In this document: piece after piece, positions 54,731 through 63,942 of the stretch
Layout of the letters: each line of letters begins with the position of its first letter
Position numbering within the stretch: the stretch's first letter is position 1
NCBI RefSeq assembly: GCF_943733665.1
Contig: NZ_OX030782.1
Location: 4,636,501-4,700,500, forward strand
Direction: 5' to 3'
From: Aquimarina sp. Aq107
GTDB taxonomy: Bacteria; Bacteroidota; Bacteroidia; Flavobacteriales; Flavobacteriaceae
Length of the DNA stretch: 64,000 nt
Program-made: the position numbers and the translations under genes
The notes under the pieces: generated by a model
Database searches by the model: none
Told to the model about the DNA's origin: nothing
What the model saw: only the letters and a program-made list of their open reading frames with translations

Positions 54731-55275
54731 CCTAAAAAATTCTTGTGTAAATTAAGAACTATAGAGAATTGGTGTTTTCCTATATCAGGAAATGGATTTC
54801 CATTAGTTGATATATTGTAACCATAAAATATATTTACATCACCAAAAATACCTAGACCAATCTTAGGGGTAATTACAAAATCATTAGTATCAAAATTAGT
54901 TTGGTATTTTCCCTCTATACCAACATTTAATAAAGGAATCATATTCATTTCATATCCCATTTTTACTCCATAAACATCCTTTTCACTAACAGGATTCCAT
55001 TCTATGGCAATGTAATAATCATTAGAAAAAAAACCTACATCACTATAAGTGCAGGTATGTCCTGATAATCCGATTTCTGAATAAAAAGAATTCTGAATAC
55101 CCGCACCAACTCGTCCAGAAAATCGTTTATAAGTTGTGGAATACGGATTTGTCCTATACTCAATATCTATTATGGTATCATTTGATGTTGAATTTACTCT
55201 GGATTTATCTTGACCAGAAATAAATGAAATACAAAATAAAGCAATTACAACTAGGAAGAAACCTTTTCTTTCCAT
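54721..55275 (-). CDS. Exported outer-membrane-barrel-like protein
   Basis: This 184-residue protein has a signal peptide (ending ISFISGQ) and alternating amphipathic strands such as SGRVGAGIQNSFYSEIGLSG, YYIAIEWNPV and VGIEGKYQTNF. A small eight-stranded outer membrane barrel is likely. It ends in hydrophobic residues (KNFLGYL). It follows the enoyl-CoA hydratase by six bases. Confidence 0.65.
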   Translation of the reverse strand: MERKGFFLVVIALFCISFISGQDKSRVNSTSNDTIIDIEYRTNPYSTTYKRFSGRVGAGIQNSFYSEIGLSGHTCTYSDVGFFSNDYYIAIEWNPVSEKDVYGVKMGYEMNMIPLLNVGIEGKYQTNFDTNDFVITPKIGLGIFGDVNIFYGYNISTNGNPFPDIGKHQFSIVLNLHKNFLGYL

Positions 55276-55281
55276 AGCAAC

Positions 55282-56061
55282 TTATTTTCCAGGAAAATCA
55301 GCTTTTCTTTTTTCTAAAAATGCTGTAGTTCCTTCTCTAAAATCTTCTGTTCCAAAACAATTACCAAATTCTTTTATTTCTGTTTTAAAACCATTCACAC
55401 CATCCTCATAAGCTGCATTCACCGAATTAATTGCAGCACCTATCGCTACAGATGAATTTCTCATAATTTTACTTGCCAACTTTTCTGCAAGTGGTAACAA
55501 CTCTTCCTGTAAAACAACGTGATTTACTAATCCATAATTTAAAGCCTGATTAGCATCGATCATTCCTGCTGTCATAATCATTTCCATAGCCCTTCCTTTA
55601 CCAACCAATTGAGGTAAACGCTGTGTTCCTCCATATCCTGGTATTACCCCTAAGGATACCTCTGGCAATCCCATTTTAGCATTATCGCTTGCAATTCTAA
55701 AATGTGCGGACATAGCTAACTCCAATCCGCCACCAAGTGCAAAACCATTTACAGCTGCAATTACTGGTGTTGATAAACTCGCGACAAAATCAAAAAGTAA
55801 TTCTTGTCCTTTAGCCGCCAATTGACCTCCTTGATCAACAGAAAAATTAGCAAATTCGCTAATATCAGCACCAGCTACAAAAGCCTTTTCTCCACTTCCA
55901 GTTATAATAATTACTTTCGTTTTAACATCTTTATTTGCCTCATCAAACGCATCGTGTAATTCCTGAATTGTTTCTTTATTTAATGCATTTAATTTTGATG
56001 GACGATTAATTGTAATAGTTGTTATACCGCTATTGTGAGTTGTGAGAATATTATTATACAT
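55282..56061 (-). CDS. Enoyl-CoA hydratase/isomerase family protein
   Basis: This 259-residue crotonase-fold enzyme has oxyanion-hole blocks AFVAGADISEF and NGFALGGGLELAMS, and EVSLGVIPGYGGTQRL with the catalytic Glu. It probably hydrates short-chain enoyl-CoA in fatty-acid oxidation. Its start lies six bases after a perfect four-copy 9-bp repeat, which may affect expression. Confidence 0.93.
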   Translation of the reverse strand: MYNNILTTHNSGITTITINRPSKLNALNKETIQELHDAFDEANKDVKTKVIIITGSGEKAFVAGADISEFANFSVDQGGQLAAKGQELLFDFVASLSTPVIAAVNGFALGGGLELAMSAHFRIASDNAKMGLPEVSLGVIPGYGGTQRLPQLVGKGRAMEMIMTAGMIDANQALNYGLVNHVVLQEELLPLAEKLASKIMRNSSVAIGAAINSVNAAYEDGVNGFKTEIKEFGNCFGTEDFREGTTAFLEKRKADFPGK

Positions 56062-56067
56062 TATTTA

Positions 56068-56103
56068 TATTGTTTGTATTGTTTGTATTGTTTGTATTGT
56101 TTG
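56068..56103. repeat. Four tandem copies of TATTGTTTG
   Basis: Four perfect 9-bp units, minus-strand unit CAAACAATA, occupy the gap between the DUF4177 stop and the enoyl-CoA hydratase ATG. It is the only simple tandem repeat I see in the window. Confidence 0.9.
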
Positions 56104-56107
56104 TTTA

Positions 56108-56311
56108 TTATTTTAAATCTCTTTCGAAGTACAAATAGAAATACATGCCCAATCCAAAATCTTCTACATCAGTAGACACTAATCTCCATCCATCTTTAGC
56201 ATAAAGATCCAATTTTTCCTGAATATCTTTAGAAGAAGATTTTAAGATATGTTCTTTATCCAAGGTAAGTTTTGAATAGTAAATCAACGATTCTAATTTA
56301 TACTCTTTCAT
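56108..56311 (-). CDS. DUF4177-like small protein
   Basis: This 67-residue protein begins MKEYKLESLIYYSKLTL and ends with a DGWRLVSTD block typical of DUF4177. It probably forms a small beta-alpha domain. It sits between the NtrY-like kinase and the enoyl-CoA hydratase on the same strand. Confidence 0.75.
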   Translation of the reverse strand: MKEYKLESLIYYSKLTLDKEHILKSSSKDIQEKLDLYAKDGWRLVSTDVEDFGLGMYFYLYFERDLK

Positions 56312-56335
56312 GATTTTTTCGTTAATATGTTCGAA

Positions 56336-57793
56336 TTACAATTTTGGGAATTTCACTTTAAAAACAGTTCCCTTTCCTTCTTGAGATGTAAAGGTAATAC
56401 TTCCGCCATATGTTTCCACAATATTTTTAACCATACCCAGTCCCAACCCCATACCACTGCTTTTGGTTGTAAACTTGGGCTCGAATATTTTCTTTTTATT
56501 TTCTTCAGTGATCCCCACTCCGTTATCAGCAACCGTAATAACAACATTATCTTTTTCTGTAAATACATTTACCATAATTTTCGGAGTATGATCTTCTGAG
56601 ATTGCTTGTATCGCATTTTTAACCAAATTTGTTACCACACGTATCAACTGGGTTCTATCAAATTTGGCAATAATTTCTTCTTTTTCTGATGGAAAAACAA
56701 TGTAATGTTCATTAAAAATATCCAAAGCTAATCCAACAATTTTTACAACATCCAAAGTTTCACTTTTCTGCGCTGGCATTTGAGCAAAATTAGAAAATGC
56801 CGAAGCTATTGAACTCATGGTGTCAATCTGTTGGATTAATGTATCACTATATTCTTTTACTTTTTTCTCAATTGTAGGATCGTTAGGATCAAACTTGCGT
56901 TCAAAACTTTGAACGGTCAATCTCATAGGAGTAAGTGGATTTTTAATTTCATGAGCTACCTGTTTTGCCATTTCTCTCCAAGCAGCTTCTCGCTCACTTT
57001 TAGCTAACATTGCCGCACTTTCTTCTAATTCATCAATCATACTATTATAGGCATTTACAAGTGAATAAATCTCATCACTAGAATCACCAATTCTTATTCT
57101 CTTGTTACGCTTATCTAAACGAGTCTGATCTATTGTATCAGAAATAGTTTTAAGAGATCTAGTTATGTATTTTGACAAAAAATAAGCTAAAACTATCGCA
57201 ATTAACAGCATCAATAAATACACTTGACCCAATCTTGTAAGAGATTCCCATAATTCTCGAGAAAAGAAATTATCATCTTCTAAATATGGTAAATTTAGGA
57301 TCGCTAAGGGTTTTGATTTATAATCCTTAATATATGTATAAGAGGATAAAAAGTGTTCTCCATTTTTTTCTGAAACTCCTAGGTATCTTTTTTCGTATCC
57401 GCTACCTAACGTGTCTATAATATGCAGATTGAGCTGTTTGTCTACAGTATCATTAACAAAAGTCTCTTCGGATTTAACCAATAATTTACCAGATAGACTA
57501 TAAATATTAATTGGCAAGGTATGCTCTTGAGAGATTTGATTTATTTTCTTCTTCTCTTTAAAAATTAGAGCAACGTTCTCTTCTGTAACAGGATAGGTAG
57601 TACTACTTAATGCATTATTTATAGCTATTTTAATCCGTTCTTCCTTTCTTTCCAATCGCTCACGATGATATTCTTCTGCTTCTTCCTTATATTGATATAC
57701 AGTAATAGCCGCAACCAATACAGAAGCCAACAGAACTAATACCGTCATAGAAATAAAAATCCTCGTTCTAAGAGAGAGTTTGGTAAGCTTCAT
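56336..57793 (-). CDS. Sensor histidine kinase, NtrY-like
   Basis: This 485-residue protein has two membrane segments (about 12-32 and 190-208) around a periplasmic sensor. A HAMP linker follows, then a HisKA domain (VAHEIKNPLTPM, His281) and an HATPase with VADNGVGITEENK and GMGLGLGMVKNIV. The layout resembles NtrY-type nitrogen or stress sensors. No response regulator is adjacent, so the partner lies elsewhere. It heads the operon with the DUF4177 gene. Confidence 0.92.
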   Translation of the reverse strand: MKLTKLSLRTRIFISMTVLVLLASVLVAAITVYQYKEEAEEYHRERLERKEERIKIAINNALSSTTYPVTEENVALIFKEKKKINQISQEHTLPINIYSLSGKLLVKSEETFVNDTVDKQLNLHIIDTLGSGYEKRYLGVSEKNGEHFLSSYTYIKDYKSKPLAILNLPYLEDDNFFSRELWESLTRLGQVYLLMLLIAIVLAYFLSKYITRSLKTISDTIDQTRLDKRNKRIRIGDSSDEIYSLVNAYNSMIDELEESAAMLAKSEREAAWREMAKQVAHEIKNPLTPMRLTVQSFERKFDPNDPTIEKKVKEYSDTLIQQIDTMSSIASAFSNFAQMPAQKSETLDVVKIVGLALDIFNEHYIVFPSEKEEIIAKFDRTQLIRVVTNLVKNAIQAISEDHTPKIMVNVFTEKDNVVITVADNGVGITEENKKKIFEPKFTTKSSGMGLGLGMVKNIVETYGGSITFTSQEGKGTVFKVKFPKL

Positions 57794-57920
57794 AGTATTC
57801 TTTGAGTCGTAAATATAACAAATATCACACCAAAAAAACTTTAAAACAACGCTAGATTATAACCTAGCTACCTTATGTTTTATAGGAGGTAATTGACTAA
57901 ATTTACTTAGTTTTGATGCT

Positions 57921-59609
57921 ATGGACAATGAGCCTTTACTTTCTGTCAAAAACCTAAATGTTTCTTTTTCTTCAGAAAAGAAAGAAATACAGGTACTATA
58001 TGATATTTCATTTGATATAAAGCCTAACGAAATACTCGGTGTAGTTGGGGAATCCGGTAGTGGAAAATCGGTTACTTCTCTAGCAGTTATGGGATTACTT
58101 CCAAAAAAAACAGCAAAAGTTTCTGGTAGAATTTTCTACCGTGATAATGACTTACTTGATTTTGACGATAAAAAATTACGTTCTATACGTGGTAACGAAA
58201 TTGCCATGATTTTTCAAGAACCTATGAGTTCTTTAAATCCTTCAATGAAATGTGGTAAGCAAGTTATAGAAATTTTATTACAGCATACTAAGTTTACTAA
58301 ATCCGAAGCCAAAGAAGAAGTACTTTCTTTGTTCGAAAAAGTAAAACTTCCAGATGGAGTTCGTGCCTATAATTCTTATCCTCATGAACTAAGTGGTGGT
58401 CAAAAACAACGTATAATGATTGCCATGGCAATTGCGTGTAAACCGAAACTACTTATTGCCGACGAACCTACTACTGCACTAGATGTCACTGTACAGAAAG
58501 AAATCATTAGTCTACTCAAAGATCTTCAGAAAGAATACAAAATGAGTATTCTTTTTATTTCTCATGATTTATCATTGGTTTCTGAAATTGCTGACAATGT
58601 TTTAGTAGTTTATAAAGGAAAAATGGTGGAACAGAATACTACTTCCGAAATCTTTAATAGCCCTCAAAAAGAATACACGAAAGCATTAATTTATGCAAGA
58701 CCATCTTTAGATATTAGGTATAAAAGATTACCGACCATAGAAGATTATCTAAACGATCAAAAAAAAGAAAGACAACAAATTACCAAAACAGACAGAGAAG
58801 AGCATCATAAAGAATTATATAGCAACACACCATTGTTAGAAGTAAAAAATGTAGAAAAAACGTTTTTCTCTAAAGTTGGTTGGTTTGGCAAAAAGGAGTT
58901 CAGAGCAGTTGACGGAGTTAGTTTTTCGTTATACGAAGGCGAAACGCTTGGTCTTGTTGGAGAATCTGGATGTGGAAAATCTACTTTAGGAAATACCATT
59001 CTACAATTAGATAAAGCTGATCAAGGAGAAATCTTATATAAAGGTCAAGATCTAACAGAACTTTCACCATCTTCTATACGAGTTTTAAGAAAAGATATCC
59101 AATTAATATTTCAAGATCCGTTTGCCTCATTAAATCCTCGAATGACCATTGGTAAGGCAATTATGGAACCCATGAAAGCTCATAAATTATACGCTGATGA
59201 TACTGAGCGTAAAAAAGAAACAATTAATCTTTTAGAACGAGTTGGACTGGATCCTTCATATTTTAACAGATATCCTCACGAATTTAGTGGTGGGCAGCGT
59301 CAAAGAATTGGTATTGCCAGAACCATTGCGCTTCAACCAAAGCTAATCATCTGCGATGAATCCGTAAGTGCTCTCGATATATCCGTTCAGGCACAAGTTC
59401 TTAATTTATTAAATGAATTAAAGGAGAAATTTGGATTTACCTATATATTTATTTCTCATGATCTTGCTGTAGTAAAATATATGTCGGATCAGTTATTGGT
59501 TATGAACCAAGGTAAAATTGAAGAACAAGGTGATGCTGATATTATTTACGAAAACCCTAAAAAAGAATACACAAAAAAACTCATCAATGCTATTCCAAAG
59601 AGTATTTGA
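57921..59609 (+). CDS. Double-ATPase peptide ABC transporter subunit
   Basis: This 562-residue protein fuses two oligopeptide-type ATPases (DppD/DppF-like). Each has Walker A (GESGSGKS, GESGCGKS), a signature (LSGGQKQR, FSGGQRQR), Walker B (LLIADEPTTALD, LIICDESVSALD) and an H-loop. It would energise peptide or nickel uptake. No permease or binding protein gene is beside it. Confidence 0.92.
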   Translation: MDNEPLLSVKNLNVSFSSEKKEIQVLYDISFDIKPNEILGVVGESGSGKSVTSLAVMGLLPKKTAKVSGRIFYRDNDLLDFDDKKLRSIRGNEIAMIFQEPMSSLNPSMKCGKQVIEILLQHTKFTKSEAKEEVLSLFEKVKLPDGVRAYNSYPHELSGGQKQRIMIAMAIACKPKLLIADEPTTALDVTVQKEIISLLKDLQKEYKMSILFISHDLSLVSEIADNVLVVYKGKMVEQNTTSEIFNSPQKEYTKALIYARPSLDIRYKRLPTIEDYLNDQKKERQQITKTDREEHHKELYSNTPLLEVKNVEKTFFSKVGWFGKKEFRAVDGVSFSLYEGETLGLVGESGCGKSTLGNTILQLDKADQGEILYKGQDLTELSPSSIRVLRKDIQLIFQDPFASLNPRMTIGKAIMEPMKAHKLYADDTERKKETINLLERVGLDPSYFNRYPHEFSGGQRQRIGIARTIALQPKLIICDESVSALDISVQAQVLNLLNELKEKFGFTYIFISHDLAVVKYMSDQLLVMNQGKIEEQGDADIIYENPKKEYTKKLINAIPKSI

Positions 59610-59707
59610 TATAAGTATAACTCCATCCGATTTTAAGGATTTTAATTACCGATGATGTTTACTTATTTGTTATAAATCATACTAAGTTTTAAATAACAAA
59701 ACTTAAC

Positions 59708-60256
59708 GTGATGAAAACAAAAAGCATAAAAAACATTAAAAAAATAGTTTTTGCAATAGGAATATTATTCTTTATTTCTTGCGAAACAGACATTCCAGAA
59801 ACAGATACAACTACTCCTACTTTTTCCTTTAATATTTCTGGAGATGGTTTTAATAGAACATTTACTCAAGATGATGATTTTTCTAGTATACAACTTAATT
59901 TGCGCACAGATACAACTTATGATTTTATCTTTTCGGGAGCAGATACTGGTGGCGTAGAAAGAATCTCTTGGCAATATCCTCATGATTACATCGAGTTTTC
60001 TGAAGAGATACCTGCACCTTGGGAAACCACTACACTTACATTTCTTTCTAGCTCTATCTATTGGGATGGTGATCCTACTAATCCAACAACCGGAAACATC
60101 TTAGCAGGAAAATTAGTAACTAATGGAGAATCAATAAGTATCTCATTTTCTTTTCTTGTAAAAGATTTCGGAGGGTTAGATGGTTCATCTAATATTATAG
60201 AAAAATCAATGAACATCTATATAGATAATCAAAATACAGAAGTTATTTCTTTATAA
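59708..60256 (+). CDS. Lipoprotein of unknown function
   Basis: This 182-residue lipoprotein has the signal KNIKKIVFAIGILFFISC. The mature part is a beta-rich domain (TFSFNISGDGFNRTFTQDDD, FSIQLNLRTDTTYDF), probably an immunoglobulin-like fold. No catalytic motif. A strong terminator follows. Confidence 0.7.
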   Translation: MMKTKSIKNIKKIVFAIGILFFISCETDIPETDTTTPTFSFNISGDGFNRTFTQDDDFSSIQLNLRTDTTYDFIFSGADTGGVERISWQYPHDYIEFSEEIPAPWETTTLTFLSSSIYWDGDPTNPTTGNILAGKLVTNGESISISFSFLVKDFGGLDGSSNIIEKSMNIYIDNQNTEVISL

Positions 60257-60286
60257 TCCATATTCAGCCAAAAATATTTCTCATCC

Positions 60287-60323
60287 AAAGACCTATTCAA
60301 AAATAATTGAATAGGTCTTTTTT
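60287..60323 (+). terminator. Rho-independent terminator
   Basis: A perfect 14-bp stem, AAAGACCTATTCAA-AAATAA-TTGAATAGGTCTTT, ends in a T run, between the two lipoprotein genes. Confidence 0.9.
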
Positions 60324-60382
60324 AATCTAAATGTTTACCTCTTGATATAAACCTACACTAATAGCAAACATTAAAACTTAAA

Positions 60383-60898
60383 ATGATGAAAACAACAATG
60401 AAATTTTTAACGTATGTAATGATGGCCTTTGCCTTAGTATTAACTTCTTGCGATGGAGAAGATGGAGCAAATGGACTTGATGGTGCAATAGGGCCAACAG
60501 GACAAGATGGAAACGCTAATGTACTTGTAAAAGCAGTAGACAATGTAACATGGTCAGCCGGAACTTATCTTGGAAGGGCCGCAAATGAATTTGTCATTAC
60601 AGATACTGATATTGATCAAGATATATTGGATAATTCGTTAATCCTAGTCTATTTTCAATTATTTGGAGATGACATATGGTTTCCTATGACATATAGTTTC
60701 CCTTTTTCAGATGGTACAGATGAAGTCATAACATTTACCTACAGCCTCGATACATTAACTATATACGCATTATCGTCTTCAGGGCCAGTAGACGCACAAA
60801 TTACAAAACTAAAATATGTTATTATAGAAGGTACAGCAACGAGTAGTACCAATTTTGAAAACTTTGAGGAACTTCAATCTTTCTATAATCTGGACTAG
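60383..60898 (+). CDS. Lipoprotein with a short collagen-like segment
   Basis: This 171-residue lipoprotein has the signal MMKTTMKFLTYVMMAFALVL up to the Cys in TSCDGEDG. Six Gly-X-Y triplets follow (GAN GLD GAI GPT GQD GNA), then a beta-rich domain. Such short G-X-Y stretches are frequent just after the lipid anchor in bacteroidotal lipoproteins. Confidence 0.75.
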   Translation: MMKTTMKFLTYVMMAFALVLTSCDGEDGANGLDGAIGPTGQDGNANVLVKAVDNVTWSAGTYLGRAANEFVITDTDIDQDILDNSLILVYFQLFGDDIWFPMTYSFPFSDGTDEVITFTYSLDTLTIYALSSSGPVDAQITKLKYVIIEGTATSSTNFENFEELQSFYNLD

Positions 60899-60950
60899 TA
60901 AATATAAAGTCGACAGCATAATCCTTTGCTACCCTTTATTTGTACTTTAC

Positions 60951-60988
60951 AACCTTAATATGCATGGCATATTAAGGTTTGCTTTTTT
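60951..60988 (+). terminator. Rho-independent terminator
   Basis: A perfect 13-bp stem AACCTTAATATGC-ATG-GCATATTAAGGTT is followed by TGCTTTTTT. Confidence 0.88.
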
Positions 60989-61066
60989 AGAATTAATCTA
61001 AAATTAATTTTTACACAAGCATCCTATTTTGTAGTTTTAGAACACGAATTATAAATCAACTCACCG

Positions 61067-62203
61067 ATGGGAATTTTTGACGAAATAAAAAAGAAGCTAA
61101 GTAATGAATTTATAGATATTGTAGAATGGTTAGATAATACTCAGGATACCATTGTACATCGTTTCGAACGCTACCAAAATGAAATAAAAAACGGAGCTCA
61201 ATTAATTGTAAGAGAAGGGCAAACAGCAGTTTTCATTAATGAAGGTCAATTAGCAGATGTATTTGAGCCTGGAACTTACACTTTAAACACTCAAAACTTA
61301 CCGATTTTAACCACCTTAAAAGGTTGGAAATATGGATTTAACAGCCCGTTTAAAGCAGAAATATATTTTGTGAACACACGCCTTTTTACAGATGAAAAAT
61401 GGGGTACAAAAAATCCAATAACATTAAATGATGACCGTTTCGGTCTGGTAGAAATTAGAGCCTTTGGAACATATGCATTTAAAGTCAATGATCCCGGTAA
61501 ATTTATAGTAGATATTGTAGGTACAGACGCTAATTTCACAAGTTTTGAAATTAACGAACATCTTAAAAGTTTAATCTCTACTCGTTTTACCGATACTGTC
61601 GGAGAGGCTAACTTTCCAATAGAATTATATGCTGCTAACACTACCGAACTATCAGAAACCTGTCAAGAAGTAATGCAACCAGAATTTAATTCTGTTGGTA
61701 TTTCCTTGGAGCGCTTCTTTATAGAGAATGTTTCTATGCCGGAAGATCTGAAAAAAGAAATTTTTGAGTATAGTAGAATTGATAAGATTGACCTTGATAA
61801 ATTAACCAAATTCAAAACTGCCAAAGCCATAGAAGCTGCCGCTGCAAATGAAGGAGGTACCGCAGGAGCAGGAATGGGAATGGGAATGGGATTTGTACTA
61901 GCGCAACAGATGGGTGGAATGATGAATCCAATGGCGACACAACAACAAGCGCAACAGCAGCAATCTGCACCAATTGCTCCACCACCAATGCCAGTGCAAG
62001 TGCAATACTTCTATGCGATAAATGGACAACAGGCAGGACCTGTATCTTTTGACCAATTAAAGTCTTTATTTGCTAATAGAACAGTAAATAAAGATTCTCT
62101 AGTATGGAAACAAGGAATGGCAAATTGGTCCGCTATAAAGGATGTAGAAGAGTTAAAATCATTTTTAGGAGGTAATACTCCTCCTCCACTTCCGGGAGCT
62201 TAA
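61067..62203 (+). CDS. SPFH-domain protein with C-terminal GYF_2 domain
   Basis: This 378-residue protein starts with an SPFH/band-7 type domain (IVEWLDNTQDTIVHRFER, GAQLIVREGQTAVFINEGQL). A Gly/Met-rich linker with QQQAQQQQS follows, and a GYF_2 domain ends it (YFYAINGQQAGPVSFDQL, VWKQGMANWS). It belongs to the 'virion core protein' group (B. subtilis YdjI). No membrane segment is obvious, so membrane recruitment by the downstream zinc-ribbon membrane protein is plausible. Confidence 0.85.
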   Translation: MGIFDEIKKKLSNEFIDIVEWLDNTQDTIVHRFERYQNEIKNGAQLIVREGQTAVFINEGQLADVFEPGTYTLNTQNLPILTTLKGWKYGFNSPFKAEIYFVNTRLFTDEKWGTKNPITLNDDRFGLVEIRAFGTYAFKVNDPGKFIVDIVGTDANFTSFEINEHLKSLISTRFTDTVGEANFPIELYAANTTELSETCQEVMQPEFNSVGISLERFFIENVSMPEDLKKEIFEYSRIDKIDLDKLTKFKTAKAIEAAAANEGGTAGAGMGMGMGFVLAQQMGGMMNPMATQQQAQQQQSAPIAPPPMPVQVQYFYAINGQQAGPVSFDQLKSLFANRTVNKDSLVWKQGMANWSAIKDVEELKSFLGGNTPPPLPGA

Positions 62204-62220
62204 TAAAATAAATATGCTTT

Positions 62221-62257
62221 TTATCCTTTCTTTCGTTTTACCCGAAAGAAAGGATAA
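62221..62257 (+). terminator. Long hairpin between the SPFH and zinc-ribbon genes
   Basis: A 15-bp perfect stem TTATCCTTTCTTTCG / CGAAAGAAAGGATAA with a 7-base loop. Only a weak T run follows, so it may set a ratio between the two genes rather than end transcription fully. Confidence 0.6.
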
Positions 62258-62289
62258 CTTTGTACAACATCTACTATCATAATTCCTGA

Positions 62290-63408
62290 ATGGAAGAAGA
62301 AAAAAAAATATTTTCTGAGCAAAAGAAATCTTGCGCTAATTGTGGTGCCGAATTAACTTATAAACCAGGTACCTCTGAAATTAAATGTGATTATTGTGGA
62401 CATGAAGAAACCATTGTTCAGCAAGAAGATGGTTTTAAAGAACTTGAATTAAAACCCTATCTAGAAGAAATGGGATCTCTTTCTCATTCTGAAGAGATTA
62501 CAATGCTTCATTGTAAAAACTGTGGTGCTAATCAACATATAGAAGAGAATTATAAATCATTACACTGTGTATATTGTACCATGCCTCTAATCATAGAGGA
62601 TGCATATAAAGAAGATTGGATTCTTCCTGGAGCTGTACTCCCTTTTCAATTTGATCAAAAAAAATCACATCAAATTTTCACAAAGTGGGTAAAAGAATTA
62701 TGGTTTGCTCCAAATAATCTTAAAAAAGCTGCTTTAGATCCTGAGCATACTAAGGGACTATACCTTCCTTATTGGACATTTGATGCTCAGTTATATGCTA
62801 CGTATACAGGGCAACGAGGAGATTATTATTATGTTAGCGTTCCTTACACTAAAACAGTAAACGGAAAAACTGTTAGAGGTACGAGACAAGAACAAAGAAC
62901 AAGATGGACTCCTGCAAGCGGAAGTGTTAGTGGTTTTGTAGATGATACACTGATAAAAGCATCAAATCAAAGGAAAAACCCAATTCCTTCGAAAATTGCG
63001 CATTGGAATCTTAAAGCGTTAGAACCTTTTAATACTAGTTTTTTAGCAGGCTTTGTTACAGAAAAATACACTATACCATTAAAGGATGGTCATTTATCTT
63101 CTACCCAAGAAGCAGAAAGAATAGCACGTTCCTGGTCGCGTCACGATATTGGAGGTGATACGCAAAGAGTACATTCTGTAAATATGAGTCTATCAGAAGA
63201 AACATTTAAACATATTTTACTTCCAGTCTATATTAGCGCCTACCAATATAATGGAAAGAAATATAATTTTTTTGTAAATGGTCAAACTGGAAAAATATCT
63301 GGAAAAAGACCCTATTCCTTTTGGAAAATATTTTTCTTTGTACTTTTTATAATCGCTCTAATTTTATTAATTATTTGGTTAGCCGATACCTATGGAAATC
63401 AACAATAA
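62290..63408 (+). CDS. Zinc-ribbon membrane protein (YdjG-like)
   Basis: This 372-residue protein has two N-terminal zinc ribbons (CANCG...CDYCG, about residues 15-38, and CKNCG...CVYC, about 76-97). A large soluble domain with YLPYWTFDAQLYATYTGQRG follows, and one C-terminal membrane helix (about 344-365, IFFFVLFIIALILLIIWLA). In B. subtilis a comparable protein (YdjG) helps place the SPFH protein YdjI at the membrane. The same pairing is seen here, without PspA. Function in this organism is inferred. Confidence 0.75.
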   Translation: MEEEKKIFSEQKKSCANCGAELTYKPGTSEIKCDYCGHEETIVQQEDGFKELELKPYLEEMGSLSHSEEITMLHCKNCGANQHIEENYKSLHCVYCTMPLIIEDAYKEDWILPGAVLPFQFDQKKSHQIFTKWVKELWFAPNNLKKAALDPEHTKGLYLPYWTFDAQLYATYTGQRGDYYYVSVPYTKTVNGKTVRGTRQEQRTRWTPASGSVSGFVDDTLIKASNQRKNPIPSKIAHWNLKALEPFNTSFLAGFVTEKYTIPLKDGHLSSTQEAERIARSWSRHDIGGDTQRVHSVNMSLSEETFKHILLPVYISAYQYNGKKYNFFVNGQTGKISGKRPYSFWKIFFFVLFIIALILLIIWLADTYGNQQ

Positions 63409-63411
63409 GAG

Positions 63412-63897
63412 CTATTGTCTGAACTCATAACCAACTATCTCGTACATAGTTTGATTAAAATTCATACAAGGTTTTTCCTTAATTATAATGAAAATATCTT
63501 TACTAAGTTTTGACTTTAAATAAGTAATATCTTTTGATATTCCTTTTCTTAAAGCAATTGTTATTTCTTTATTAACCGAAACCCTATTTACTAAACCCGA
63601 ACCCGAACCTTTGATTTCTTTAATCTTAACGTTTACTGCAGCTTCGTGAGAAACATCACAAATTAGTTTATTACTATAAAGCTCCATAACCTCAACTGTT
63701 AGATGAATTGTATTTGGAGCTATCTGATTTTGTGTAAATACATTTGGTTTAGGCATATCACCATTGTTCGTATCTCCAAACTTTGGCTTCTCTACTTTTG
63801 GCTTTCCCGTTGTATTTTTTACATTTTCTTGGGCGATACTATTGGATTTACAAGAAAACAAGACTGCAATCAACCCTATGTACATAAGTTTATTCAT
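63412..63897 (-). CDS. Small lipoprotein of unknown function
   Basis: This 161-residue lipoprotein has the signal MNKLMYIGLIAVLFSC. A beta-rich domain follows (TIHLTVEVMELYSNKLICDV, AAVNVKIKEIKGSGSG). No family is recognised. It converges with the zinc-ribbon gene three bases apart. Confidence 0.65.
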   Translation of the reverse strand: MNKLMYIGLIAVLFSCKSNSIAQENVKNTTGKPKVEKPKFGDTNNGDMPKPNVFTQNQIAPNTIHLTVEVMELYSNKLICDVSHEAAVNVKIKEIKGSGSGLVNRVSVNKEITIALRKGISKDITYLKSKLSKDIFIIIKEKPCMNFNQTMYEIVGYEFRQ

Positions 63898-63909
63898 AGC
63901 TTTAATATA

Positions 63910-63942
63910 AAAAAAGGAGTTAATTATATCAACTCCTTTTTT
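63910..63942 (-). terminator. Bidirectional terminator at the right edge
   Basis: A perfect 12-bp stem AAAAAAGGAGTT / AACTCCTTTTTT with a 9-base loop. It lies upstream of the 63412-63897 gene, so it most likely ends a minus-strand gene whose last codons (TVVKLLKR, stop at 63973) reach the edge of the window. Confidence 0.8.

Noticed and set aside
57908..57915. TAGTTTTG resembling a -7 promoter box before the double-ATPase gene
   Set aside because: It lies five bases from the ATG and has no -33 partner. The motif is expected by chance in such AT-rich DNA.
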